NCBI GenBank assembly: GCA_009840715.1
Contig: VXNE01000248.1
Span: 1 to 6,320 of the forward strand
Length of the DNA: 6,320 nucleotides
Reading direction: 5' to 3'
From: Gammaproteobacteria bacterium
GTDB lineage: Bacteria; Pseudomonadota; Gammaproteobacteria; Pseudomonadales; Azotimanducaceae
Part shown: positions 1-5,759 of the stretch, piece after piece
How positions within the stretch are numbered: position 1 is the first letter of the stretch
How the letters are laid out: every line of letters starts with the position of its first letter
Notes under the pieces: generated by a model
Seen by the model: the letters and a program-made list of their open reading frames with translations, nothing else
Databases searched by the model: none
What the model was told of the DNA's origin: nothing
Made by a program: the position numbers and the translations under genes

Positions 1-122
1 CGCGGCGGCGCAAACCTCTGTAAACAGCCTCTCTGATCTGGCGGAAGCGGCCGCCTTGGTGCGCCGTGGCGCGTCGACTTTGCAGGGAAACCCGCGCCGA
101 GGCGCGGCGGGTCGAGTCGATC

Positions 123-128
123 AGGAGG
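123..128 (+). promoter_or_regulatory. Shine-Dalgarno AGGAGG ahead of the small upstream ORF
   Basis: A perfect AGGAGG lies five bases before a TTG at 134-136 that is in frame with the open reading frame ending at 331. It is the best ribosome-binding match in the first 330 bases and is the reason for choosing TTG 134 over the TTG at 56 as the start of the small gene. A GTG at 129 is too close to the motif, and it opens a frame whose translation is rich in Cys and Trp and looks non-coding. Seen directly; that it is used is an inference. Confidence 0.3.
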
Positions 129-133
129 GTGAA

Positions 134-331
134 TTGGGGGCCAACAATCGGCGAGAGAGGTCGGGGGCCAACGGCCCGGCGCTCGGGATCCTGCGGCGGG
201 GCGACGGACTGCGCGACGACGACGGCGTTCTGGACGCGTGGCTGCCCGCGGACCGCACGCGGCTGCGCCGGCTGGTGGCGCGCGCGCTGCCGTCGTTGCG
301 GGGGGAGGAGCCCCGGCCGGCGGTTCGATGA
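134..331 (+). CDS. Small hypothetical protein, possibly coupled to the metallopeptidase
   Basis: Possible 65-residue product starting at TTG 134, chosen for the AGGAGG just upstream. I do not recognise it. The N-terminal part is Arg/Gly/Asn-rich and looks disordered. The second half could form a charged amphipathic helix (DAWLPADRTRLRRLVARAL, then PSLRGEE). There is no signal peptide, membrane segment or Cys. Its TGA (329-331) overlaps the ATG of the metallopeptidase (328-330) as ATGA, an arrangement typical of translational coupling, so it could act as a leader or feeder ORF. The frame is open upstream to the window edge (from position 2), so it could also be the 3' end of a longer gene, or chance in GC-rich DNA. 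Existence is uncertain; function unknown. Confidence 0.3.
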   Translation: MGANNRRERSGANGPALGILRRGDGLRDDDGVLDAWLPADRTRLRRLVARALPSLRGEEPRPAVR

Positions 332-3300
332 CGGTGCAGCGCGCCGCGGACCGGTCGCGGCTGGCGGCTGTGGCGACCAGGACGACCGTCGCGATGGTGC
401 TGACTGCGATCACTGCCTTCGGCGCGGAGGTGAATGCGGCGGAAGGCATCTTCACGCCGGTTGCCACCGTTGCGGAACAACGGGCCCGCGTAACGCAACC
501 CGACGTACGCAGGCTTGCGCTTGATCCGCTCGATCGCGCCGACCCGCGATCCACCCCGAGCCCTGTAGAGGTGCTGCGCAGCCGTTCGGTCGGCGTCGAT
601 GCAAGTGAACTCTCAACGGTACGCGCGGCATTGGAGGACGGTCGCGACGCGCGGGTACGTCTCAACCTGTTCTCCGACGTTGACCTGAACGCCGAGATGC
701 ACCGGGTCGCGGATACGCGTTACGGCTGGTCGCTGTCGGGGCGCATCGAGGGCGACCCGCACGGTTCCGTGACGATGGTGGTGCACGGGGACATCGTTGC
801 GGGGGCCGTCCACACGCGGGACGGCAGCTTCGTCATCGGCTCCCGCGGCGGGACCGTTCACGCCGTTCAGGAGGTATCGGGAGACTTCGCCTGCGGTGTG
901 GACGGGCGTTCACACGAAGTGGCCTGGCGGGACAGCGCCACCCGCGCGCCTGTCGCGGCGGCATCGGACGACGACGGCTCGGAAGTAGACCTGCTGGTTC
1001 TGTTTACCCAGGCCGCGCTCGAGCTCGAGGGCAGCCTTCGGCGCATGCGCGCCAGTATCGACCTGGCGGTGGCATGGGCGAACGACGCTTATGAGGCCAG
1101 TGGAGTCAACCTGCGGCTGAGTCTGGTTGCAGCAGCGCTCGTGGACTATGAGGAGTCAAGGGCACGGGGCAGCGCCGGAGTGACCAACCAGTGGTTTGAT
1201 CTGCAATACGCGATCGCGCCGAATGACGGCGTTCTCGAAGAGGCGCACGCACTGCGGGAGTCGTATGCGGCGGATGTCGTCCACTTGATCGTCGACCAGC
1301 CTGGAGGAGGCGGAGTTGGTGAACTCTTGAAGGTGGAAGCGGAGGACCCGTCCGCGTTTGCCTTTTCTGTCAGCAATAGCCTTTCCTGGCCGACGTTCCT
1401 TGCCCATGAGGTCGGCCATGTCATGGGGCTGTTGCATGACCGCTATGAGGAGGCCGACTCCGGGTGGGCTTTTGCGGAAGTCCCTCTCCATGCCTACGCG
1501 TACGGCTACGTGAATCAGCGCGCCTTCGACTCCGGGGCATCGCAGGAAAGCCGCTGGCGCACCATCATGTCGTACGACACCCAGTGCCGACACCAGGGGT
1601 TTACCTGTTCCCAGATTCAACGCTTCTCGAATCCGGACCGGAAACACCCCGCCGGAACGGGGGATTCGCTCGGCGTGGCCGGCGTTGTACGTACGGACGC
1701 CGTCGAGGGACCGGCCGATGGGGTTCGCAGCCTGAACGAAAGACGGAGCTTGATCACCGGTTACCGCGATAGTGCGACGCGTTGCGACTACCGACTCTCG
1801 GGAATGCGGCGGGACGTTGCCGCCTCAGGGGGAGAGTTCTCCGTCGAAGTCGACGCCGCACGATCCTGCACATGGACGGCGACCGCGTTCGGCGAGCATG
1901 TGGAGCTGACATCCGACGCGGCGGGGAAGGGCCCAGGGGAAGTGACCTACCGCGTCATGACGAACGACGGGCCCGCACGGATCGGCCACGTGGTCCTGGC
2001 CGGCGAGATGCTCGCGGTCTATCAATCCGGTGCCATCGCACCGGTCAGCGTGTGCGAGCGGACCCCGCAGGTGCGTGACGGCATTACGAACGTGACCGGC
2101 TCGACCTGTGGTGCCGTTTCTGAGTTTGACCTGCTGGAAGTGCGATCCCTGGACCTCGCAACCAAGTCGATTGACACCGTCCGCGATGGTGATTTTGCGG
2201 GGCTCGCAAACCTGGTGGAGTTGCGGCTCCGGGGGAACCCGGGTCTGACGATCGAGGACGGTGCGTTCGGCGATCTGCGTAACCTGAAGCTGCTGGATCT
2301 GTGTTGTTCCGATCTCGACGTCGTGCCGCCGGCGATACGGTCGCTGCGGTCACTCACCCGTCTGAACCTGTACGGCAATCCGATCAGGTCCCTGGCCAGC
2401 GACGCCTTCTCCGGCTTGTCGGAGTTGCGCTACCTGCACTTGGCCAATCTGGAGCTGACGAGCTTGCCGGAGGGCGTCTTTTCCGATCAGCGAAGACTTT
2501 TGGAGCTGTATCTCTACGAGAACAGGATCACCGAGATTACCAAGGAGATGCTGCGTGGCCCTCAGGATCTGTTGTCGTTGCGATTGAACGGCAATCCGCT
2601 GGGCGAACTCCGTCCGGACGCGTTTGCGGCTATCCCAAAGATATGGAGCCTGAACCTTCGCCGAACGCAACTCCGAACGATTCCCTCGCAGGCCATTGCC
2701 AACGTTGTATCGACTCTGGATGTCTCCGATAACCTCATCGAAGACGTTTCCGGTACGACGTTCCCCGGTTGGAGTCTTGGGCGCCTGAACCTGGCAAACA
2801 ACTCCCTGAGCGCGCTACCCCCTGGCGTTTTCGCAGGCTTCACGAGCCGGGCCTGCAGGCACGGCGAGATGGAGCTGGATCTGTCGGGCAACCCGGGCGC
2901 GCCGTTCGCGCTGACGGTGGAACTCGATCGGGTCGGGTCGGGGGCGGCGGCATCAGGCCCGCGGCAGGCGGTGGTCCGTGTTCGCGAAGGCGCTCCCTGG
3001 CCGATCACGGTCCGCGTCGCGGCGACGGGGGGCTCGTCGTTCCGCAGGGACGTGACGATAGAGAACGGCGACACCGAGAGCGCACCGTTCGACGTCGCGG
3101 CCGACGGACCCGTTCTGCTGCGAATGACCGTTGCACCACGCGTGCCGCTCGGTTACCGGGGGGTCCGCGTCGCCCTCGGCGGCGCCCTCCCGGTCATCGG
3201 CCTGGACGGCGCGGTGTTGAACCCGGGCGGTGCGCCCTTCCGGGCTGATGTTGCCGAGGCCTTCGCCCGGGACGGGGAAGTCCCGGAGATGTCGGTGATT

Positions 3301-4875
3301 TCGAGCGATCCCGGGGTGGCGAACGCCACGTTGGTGAACGGAACGCTGACGGTGACGCCGGACGGGTTGGGCGAGACGACCGTGCAGGTGGCGGTCAGCT
3401 ACGCCGACGGCACGGTCGAAGAGTACGTCTTCGCGGTGACCGTGGATGCGCCGGGGCGTACGACCACTCCCGCGGTCTGGCTGTTCCCGCGCGCTGCGGA
3501 CCCGGATCGCGAAGGGTTCGCCCGGGTCGTCAACCGTTCCACGCGGGGCGGCGAGGTCCAGATCACGGCGGTCGACGATGCCGGCATGCGCTACGGCCCG
3601 GTGGTGCTGTCGATGGACGGTCGTCAGACGGCGCACTTCAACTCCGGCGACCTGGAAGCCGGCAACGCGGGCAAGGGACTGACGGAAGGGATCGGGTCCG
3701 GTCAGGGCGACTGGCGCCTGACGCTCGAGTCGGATCTCGACATTGAGGTGCTGTCATACATTCGCACCCGGGATGGTTTCCTCACGTCGATGCACGACGT
3801 GGCGCCGACGGGGCCGGAGGGACTGCGCGTGGTGACGTTCAATCCCGCGAGCAACGTTGGCCAGTTGAGCCTCCTGCGCTTGATCAATTCGGGCGATGTG
3901 GAAGCCCCGGCAACGATAACGGGGGTGGACGACTCGGGCGTTTCGCCGGGCGAGGGCGTGCAGGTGACGGTTCCAGCGGGCGCGTCGGTGACGCTGTCAT
4001 CGGGCGACCTGGAGTCGGGTTCCGGTGTGGTCGGATCGCTGGGCGACGGCCAGGGGAAGTGGCGGCTCAACGTCGACGCCGATCAGCCGGTCGCGGCCAT
4101 GAGCTTGCTGGAGAACCGGAACACGGGACACCTGACGAACCTGTCGACGGCGCCGGTGGGAGCCGGGGACGGGATTCATCGGGTGGCGTTGTTCCCGTCG
4201 GCGTCGGACGCATCGGGGCGTCAGGGATTCGTGCGGGTAGTGAACCGGTCCGGTCAGGCGGGTGATGTCCGGATTAGCGCTTACGACGAATCCGACTGGG
4301 CGTACGAGCCCATGACGTTGGCCGTCGCGGCGGGCGAGACGGTGCATTTCAACTCGAACGATCTGGAAGTCGGCAACCTGGAAAAGGGGCTGACGGGGAG
4401 CACGGGCGCGGGCACGGGAGACTGGCGGCTCGAACTGACCAGCGATCTCGAACTCGACGTGTTTGCCTACGTCCGCACCGAGGACGGTTTTCTGACTGCG
4501 GTCCACGATACGGTGCTGCCAGCCGAGGGCTTCTATCCCGTGGCCACGTTGAACCCCGGCAGCAATGTGAATCAGGTCAGTTCGCTGCGGTTGGTCAATA
4601 CCGGCGCGGAGGCGGCCGCGGTGACGATCTGGGGGGTCGACGACGCGGGCGAGTGGTCCGGCGAGTTGAGGCTGACCGTTCCGCCGGGCGCGGTACGCGA
4701 ATACACGGCGGCGACGCTGGAGACCGGGGGCCACGGCTTCGAGGGCGTCCTCGGGGACGGCGCCGGCAAGTGGCGGCTGACGGTCGTGTCGGACCGGCCG
4801 CTCACGGTGATCAGCCTGCTCGAGAGCCCCACCGGACACGTGACGAATCTCTCGACGGCGCCGCGGAGTCGATAG
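328..4875 (+). CDS. Secreted reprolysin-like zinc metallopeptidase with LRR and repeated C-terminal modules
   Basis: A 1515-residue predicted extracellular metzincin peptidase; the substrate is unknown. Start: ATG 328 is preferred over an in-frame GTG at 238 because it begins directly with a signal peptide (Arg-containing n-region, hydrophobic core about 13-33, cleavage near FGA at 31-33 or VNA at 35-37). The downstream paralogue starts at the equivalent place. A purine-rich GGGGGAGGAG at 301-310 is rather distant, so coupling through the ATGA overlap may help initiation. Domains: propeptide about 38-215, with a CGV at 189-191 resembling an ADAM cysteine switch; catalytic domain about 220-477, with zinc motif HEVGHVMGLLHD at 360-371 (H360, H364, H370 ligands, E361 catalytic) and Met-turn IMSY at 413-416; BACON-like beta domain about 486-568; LRR cap and ten or eleven ~23-24-residue LRRs about 576-850; beta-rich linker; Ig/cadherin-like domain about 972-1041; then two 226-residue repeats to the end. 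The peptidase call is firm. The non-catalytic domains probably bind proteins or glycans. I see no PEP-CTERM or LPXTG-type sorting signal. Confidence 0.93.
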   Translation: MTVQRAADRSRLAAVATRTTVAMVLTAITAFGAEVNAAEGIFTPVATVAEQRARVTQPDVRRLALDPLDRADPRSTPSPVEVLRSRSVGVDASELSTVRAALEDGRDARVRLNLFSDVDLNAEMHRVADTRYGWSLSGRIEGDPHGSVTMVVHGDIVAGAVHTRDGSFVIGSRGGTVHAVQEVSGDFACGVDGRSHEVAWRDSATRAPVAAASDDDGSEVDLLVLFTQAALELEGSLRRMRASIDLAVAWANDAYEASGVNLRLSLVAAALVDYEESRARGSAGVTNQWFDLQYAIAPNDGVLEEAHALRESYAADVVHLIVDQPGGGGVGELLKVEAEDPSAFAFSVSNSLSWPTFLAHEVGHVMGLLHDRYEEADSGWAFAEVPLHAYAYGYVNQRAFDSGASQESRWRTIMSYDTQCRHQGFTCSQIQRFSNPDRKHPAGTGDSLGVAGVVRTDAVEGPADGVRSLNERRSLITGYRDSATRCDYRLSGMRRDVAASGGEFSVEVDAARSCTWTATAFGEHVELTSDAAGKGPGEVTYRVMTNDGPARIGHVVLAGEMLAVYQSGAIAPVSVCERTPQVRDGITNVTGSTCGAVSEFDLLEVRSLDLATKSIDTVRDGDFAGLANLVELRLRGNPGLTIEDGAFGDLRNLKLLDLCCSDLDVVPPAIRSLRSLTRLNLYGNPIRSLASDAFSGLSELRYLHLANLELTSLPEGVFSDQRRLLELYLYENRITEITKEMLRGPQDLLSLRLNGNPLGELRPDAFAAIPKIWSLNLRRTQLRTIPSQAIANVVSTLDVSDNLIEDVSGTTFPGWSLGRLNLANNSLSALPPGVFAGFTSRACRHGEMELDLSGNPGAPFALTVELDRVGSGAAASGPRQAVVRVREGAPWPITVRVAATGGSSFRRDVTIENGDTESAPFDVAADGPVLLRMTVAPRVPLGYRGVRVALGGALPVIGLDGAVLNPGGAPFRADVAEAFARDGEVPEMSVISSDPGVANATLVNGTLTVTPDGLGETTVQVAVSYADGTVEEYVFAVTVDAPGRTTTPAVWLFPRAADPDREGFARVVNRSTRGGEVQITAVDDAGMRYGPVVLSMDGRQTAHFNSGDLEAGNAGKGLTEGIGSGQGDWRLTLESDLDIEVLSYIRTRDGFLTSMHDVAPTGPEGLRVVTFNPASNVGQLSLLRLINSGDVEAPATITGVDDSGVSPGEGVQVTVPAGASVTLSSGDLESGSGVVGSLGDGQGKWRLNVDADQPVAAMSLLENRNTGHLTNLSTAPVGAGDGIHRVALFPSASDASGRQGFVRVVNRSGQAGDVRISAYDESDWAYEPMTLAVAAGETVHFNSNDLEVGNLEKGLTGSTGAGTGDWRLELTSDLELDVFAYVRTEDGFLTAVHDTVLPAEGFYPVATLNPGSNVNQVSSLRLVNTGAEAAAVTIWGVDDAGEWSGELRLTVPPGAVREYTAATLETGGHGFEGVLGDGAGKWRLTVVSDRPLTVISLLESPTGHVTNLSTAPRSR
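3478..4863 (+). repeat. Tandem C-terminal module, two 226-residue units of two half-modules each
   Basis: Unit 1 covers 3478-4155 (residues 1051-1276) and unit 2 covers 4186-4863 (1287-1512); start and end are both offset by 708 bases. Each unit holds two related half-modules that share a pattern of R-V/L-V/I-N near the start, V.I.(A/G)VDD in the middle, a DLE or TLE motif, then G.G.G.WRL. The tryptophans of the four WRL motifs lie at nt 3712, 4060, 4423 and 4771, with spacings of 348, 363 and 348 bases. The first half of each unit ends with DGFLT and an H-D pair, the second with TGH(L/V)TNLSTAP. The residue pattern suggests beta-sandwich folds. I know of no assigned function; an adhesive or spacer role on the outside of the cell is an inference. 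Confidence 0.85.
4865..4868 (+). promoter_or_regulatory. GGAG ribosome-binding site for the GTG start at 4876
   Basis: GGAG sits inside the last codons of the metallopeptidase gene, seven bases before GTG 4876, an ideal spacing. It supports GTG 4876 as the start of the downstream ORF, which begins on the very next base after the upstream TAG, and implies reinitiation or coupled translation within one transcript. Confidence 0.5.
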
Positions 4876-5643
4876 GTGGACACGACGCATGCAGGTGGTT
4901 GGTGGCTGGCTGTGGCGACCGCGACGATCGGCGCGCTGGCGGTCGCTTCGACCACCGCCTTCGGTGCGGAGAGGGCGGCGGCAGGCATCTTTATGCCGGT
5001 TGCCGCGATTGCGGAACAGCGGCGTGGCATACCGCATGCTGACATCCGCACGCGCGCGCTCGACGGTGGCGACACGCGATCCGACCCGAGTCCTGTCGAG
5101 GTGCTGCGCAGCCGTTCGGTCGTCGTCGACACGCGTGAACTCGCGTTGGCACGCGAGGCATTGGAGGACAACCGCCCGGCGCGGCTGGGTCTCAACCTGT
5201 TCGCCGACGTTGACCTGAGCGCCGAGATCCATCGGGTCGCGGAGACGCGCTACGGCTGGTCGCTGTCCGGGCGGATTGCGGATGACCCGCACGGTTCCGT
5301 GACGATGGTGGTGCACGAGGTAGGCGGGACAGGGTTCGGGCAGGAGATGGTCGCGCGGGCGTCTCGGCCAAACGGAGGTTACGCTTACATCACGCGCCTC
5401 CAAGGGCGTGAGACGCCCCGACACCGGGCGAAGGCGGACGCGCCGTCCGGGATGCGTGTACCGCCGGCGGCGGGAGCTCCCGCGCTTCGCGCCGGCCCCG
5501 GACCCTCTTCGTCCGCCCCTCCGACACCTTCAAATTTGAAGGATTTACAGCGACTTACGCCGTTTCGCACCATTGCGTTCAGGATCAGAAACGGTCGGCA
5601 TTGCCGGTCGGTCTGTGGCGTGGAAGTCTGGGTGTGGCGCTGA
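4876..5643 (+). CDS. Truncated paralogue of the metallopeptidase: signal peptide plus partial propeptide, probable gene remnant
   Basis: A 255-residue ORF whose first ~147 residues copy the N-terminus of the metallopeptidase just upstream. It has a hydrophobic signal sequence (WWLAVATATIGALAVASTTA, cleavage near FGA at 29-31) followed by propeptide. Over 568-787 against 5098-5317 the two genes align without gaps, and I count 56 of 73 residues identical. Homology ends abruptly after SVTMVVH, before the CGV of the propeptide, so there is no catalytic domain, zinc motif or LRR. Residues 148-255 are Pro/Ala/Arg-rich, match nothing I recognise, overlap strong palindromes and have a less G/C-biased third position, so they are probably read-through into non-coding DNA. 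The most likely explanation is a decayed tandem duplicate. The alternative is a secreted free propeptide that chaperones or inhibits the neighbour. The start is supported by GGAG at 4865-4868. Confidence 0.6.
   Translation: MDTTHAGGWWLAVATATIGALAVASTTAFGAERAAAGIFMPVAAIAEQRRGIPHADIRTRALDGGDTRSDPSPVEVLRSRSVVVDTRELALAREALEDNRPARLGLNLFADVDLSAEIHRVAETRYGWSLSGRIADDPHGSVTMVVHEVGGTGFGQEMVARASRPNGGYAYITRLQGRETPRHRAKADAPSGMRVPPAAGAPALRAGPGPSSSAPPTPSNLKDLQRLTPFRTIAFRIRNGRHCRSVCGVEVWVWR
5098..5317 (+). repeat. Diverged direct repeat of 568-787 (propeptide duplication)
   Basis: This block aligns with 568-787 at a constant offset of 4530 bases with no indels. It begins with 25 identical bases (568-592 against 5098-5122) and ends with 34 identical bases (754-787 against 5284-5317). 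The middle has diverged with frame preserved and many synonymous changes, which implies that the two copies evolved as coding sequence for a long time before one was truncated. The weaker similarity continues upstream through the signal peptide to each start codon. Confidence 0.85.
5357..5418. repeat. Imperfect 62-base hairpin with nested stems
   Basis: Outer arms GGGCGTCTC (5357-5365) and GAGACGCCC (5410-5418) are perfect 9-base complements. Inside them GGAGG (5374-5378) pairs with CCTCC (5397-5401), in register with the outer stem, around an 18-base apical loop. The 8-base internal segments on each side can form a few more pairs with a one-base shift. There is no following T-run, so it is not a classical terminator. 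It could be a structured RNA, the end of a small mobile element, or a recombination site. Confidence 0.5.
5463..5496. repeat. GC-rich inverted repeat containing a 14-base perfect palindrome
   Basis: GCCGGCG (5463-5469) is complementary to CGCCGGC (5490-5496), and between them lies the perfect palindrome GCGGGAGCTCCCGC (5470-5483). Short GC palindromes are common in DNA of this composition, so significance is modest. No T-run follows. Confidence 0.4.
5527..5542. promoter_or_regulatory. 16-base perfect palindrome with AT-rich core, possible operator
   Basis: CCTTCAAATTTGAAGG is a perfect 16-base palindrome whose AT-rich centre stands out from its GC-rich surroundings. It is about 220 bases upstream of the secreted protein start at 5760. 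Such a dyad could bind a dimeric regulator, but it matches no operator consensus that I can name with confidence. Confidence 0.35.
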
Positions 5644-5759
5644 CGGGGTTGACGCACGTAACGGCTGGGACGGCAACCGAGCGGCGGGAGCGTGATCCCC
5701 CGCGCCTGACCTCCTGCGCCCGCAGCGCAACGCGGTCGGCCTTCTCCCGTGTTTCCTCG

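Larger units (their letters stand above)
5318..5759 (+). other. Probable non-coding, palindrome-rich interval
   Basis: Between the end of propeptide homology and the next convincing start there are about 440 bases with no recognisable protein. The tail of the truncated paralogue's frame runs through it to 5643, but the translation is low in recognisable features. Minus-strand frames across it have Arg/Pro-rich translations that look like shadows. It contains three notable inverted repeats (5357-5418, 5463-5496, 5527-5542) and a smaller CGGCA-T-TGCCG at 5596-5606. No transposase, tRNA or clear intrinsic terminator was seen. It may be a deletion scar, an inserted intergenic element, or the leader region of the gene at 5760. 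Confidence 0.5.

Noticed and set aside
238..327. GTG 238 as the start of the metallopeptidase
   Set aside because: It would put about 30 Ala/Gly/Pro-rich residues before the signal peptide, and the paralogue starts at the position matching ATG 328.
66..524. 152-codon + strand frame
   Set aside because: It overlaps the metallopeptidase signal peptide in another frame and is rich in Cys, Trp and Arg, a typical shadow composition.
5357..5418. Integron attC site
   Set aside because: The stem layout is loosely similar, but the conserved RYYYAAC and GTTRRRY core boxes are missing and no integrase or cassette array is present.
3997..5424. 475-codon open frame on the minus strand
   Set aside because: It lies antisense to the well-supported metallopeptidase C-terminal repeats and propeptide copy. 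Its Arg/His/Pro-rich translation is typical of shadow frames in GC-rich DNA, and it spans the junction between two real + strand genes.
5463..5496. Rho-independent terminator
   Set aside because: The GC stem is strong but no run of T follows on either strand.
5649..5683. TTGACG as a possible -35 box for the gene at 5760
   Set aside because: The hexamer 17 bases further on (GGCAAC) is a poor -10, so no promoter can be supported.
5318..5759. Group II intron or insertion sequence remnant
   Set aside because: No domain V-like hairpin, reverse transcriptase, transposase fragment or flanking target duplication was seen.
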